A DNA stretch of 5,460 bases from CAYYDH01 sp964470615. GTDB lineage: Bacteria > Patescibacteriota > Minisyncoccia > Minisyncoccales > GWA2-38-27. The number at the start of each line of letters is the position of its first letter. Position 1 is the stretch's first letter. Of this stretch, positions 5,120 through 5,460 are shown in pieces. The position numbers were made by a program, and so were the translations under genes. The DNA lies in NCBI GenBank assembly GCA_964470615.1, contig CAYYDH010000040.1:1-5460 (forward strand), read 5' to 3'. The notes beneath the pieces are model-generated. The model was given only the letters and a program-made list of their open reading frames with translations. It did no database searches and was not told the origin of the DNA.

Positions 5120-5460
5120 ATGGTTAAGAAAGGAATATTAATTGCCTTCGGGGAATGGTTTCTAAAGTCAGAAGGCGTGAAAAACTTATTCCAGAAAAGA
5201 TTAATGGAAAATCTTCGTTTTTTTCTTTCTAAAGAAAAGATTAAATTTAAACTAAAGTATTCTCGTGAAAGGATTTTTATTGAAACCGAGAGATGTGGCC
5301 AGGCCATAGCTGTTATTAAGAGCGTTTTTGGTATTGGCTGGTTGGCTGAATCTTTCTTGCTGCCTGAGGCTAATTTGAAGAAGCTTTCTGATTTTGTTGC
5401 TGCAAACTACGAAGATTGGATAGAAAAAGACCGAACCTTTGCCATAAGGTTGAGAATGGA
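5120..5460 (+). CDS. thiI: ThiI-like tRNA 4-thiouridine synthase, N-terminal part, cut by window edge
   Basis: The reading frame is open from ATG 5120 to the right edge, about 113 codons. The visible part matches the N-terminal ferredoxin-like domain of ThiI: the family's usual G-E-I-x-L-K-S/G pattern appears as FGEWFLKSEGVKNLFQKRL (10-28), followed by a strand RERIFIETE and the helix-turn VIKSVFGIGWLAES, where ThiI has a helix ending in PGIxxxxE. The THUMP domain would begin near the edge (TFAIRLRM). The PP-loop and any rhodanese domain lie outside the window. ThiI makes s4U8 in tRNA and, in some bacteria, helps thiazole synthesis, using persulfide sulfur from IscS. The start lies 4 bases after the mnmA stop, with no clear Shine-Dalgarno sequence. 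Another THUMP-containing tRNA enzyme is a less likely alternative until the rest is seen. Confidence 0.75.
   Translation, partial: MVKKGILIAFGEWFLKSEGVKNLFQKRLMENLRFFLSKEKIKFKLKYSRERIFIETERCGQAIAVIKSVFGIGWLAESFLLPEANLKKLSDFVAANYEDWIEKDRTFAIRLRM

Noticed and set aside
1..5460. CRISPR arrays, insertion sequences, tRNA or rRNA genes
   Set aside because: No regularly spaced repeats, no transposase-like protein, no paired terminal repeats and no tRNA cloverleaf or rRNA signature were seen on either strand.

Overview
The window looks like bacterial chromosome of moderate to low GC. It is tightly packed, every gene lies on the plus strand, and genes overlap or sit only a few bases apart. The gene set (Rrf2 regulator, IscS, IscU, MnmA, SpoU methyltransferase) is bacterial. 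TGA is used as a normal stop at the end of the methyltransferase gene. Almost no gene has a clear Shine-Dalgarno sequence. Short proteins, tight packing and the style of the MnmA sequence would suit a Patescibacteria/CPR or similar anaerobic lineage, but that placement is an inference and cannot be settled from this window.

Layout. (1) Positions 52-1178 hold an HD-domain phosphohydrolase-like protein and a small SpoU-family RNA methyltransferase, only 2 bases apart. (2) Positions 1175-1385 hold what appears to be an independent non-coding RNA gene. It has a near-consensus promoter (TTGACT, 17 bp, TATTAT), a GC-rich transcript of about 175 nt with a long closing helix, and a strong intrinsic terminator. 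I do not recognise its family. (3) Positions 1446-1961 encode a nitroreductase-family flavoprotein with its own AT-rich promoter. (4) From 1989 to the right edge runs a sulfur and iron-sulfur operon: an IscR-like Rrf2 regulator, cysteine desulfurase IscS, scaffold IscU, tRNA 2-thiouridylase MnmA and the start of ThiI.

How it works together. IscS takes sulfur from cysteine. That sulfur can go to IscU for Fe-S assembly, to MnmA for s2U34 in tRNA, and to ThiI for s4U8 in tRNA. The regulator probably senses Fe-S status and controls its own operon. A 17-bp palindrome directly before its start codon fits, at every position, the core of the E. coli IscR type 1 site as I recall it.

The most interesting point is that a second, imperfect copy of that palindrome (15 of 17 positions) lies on the -35 box of the non-coding RNA promoter. 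If real, it would place an unrecognised small RNA under Fe-S-responsive control. That would be analogous in logic, though not in sequence, to iron-sparing small RNAs elsewhere.
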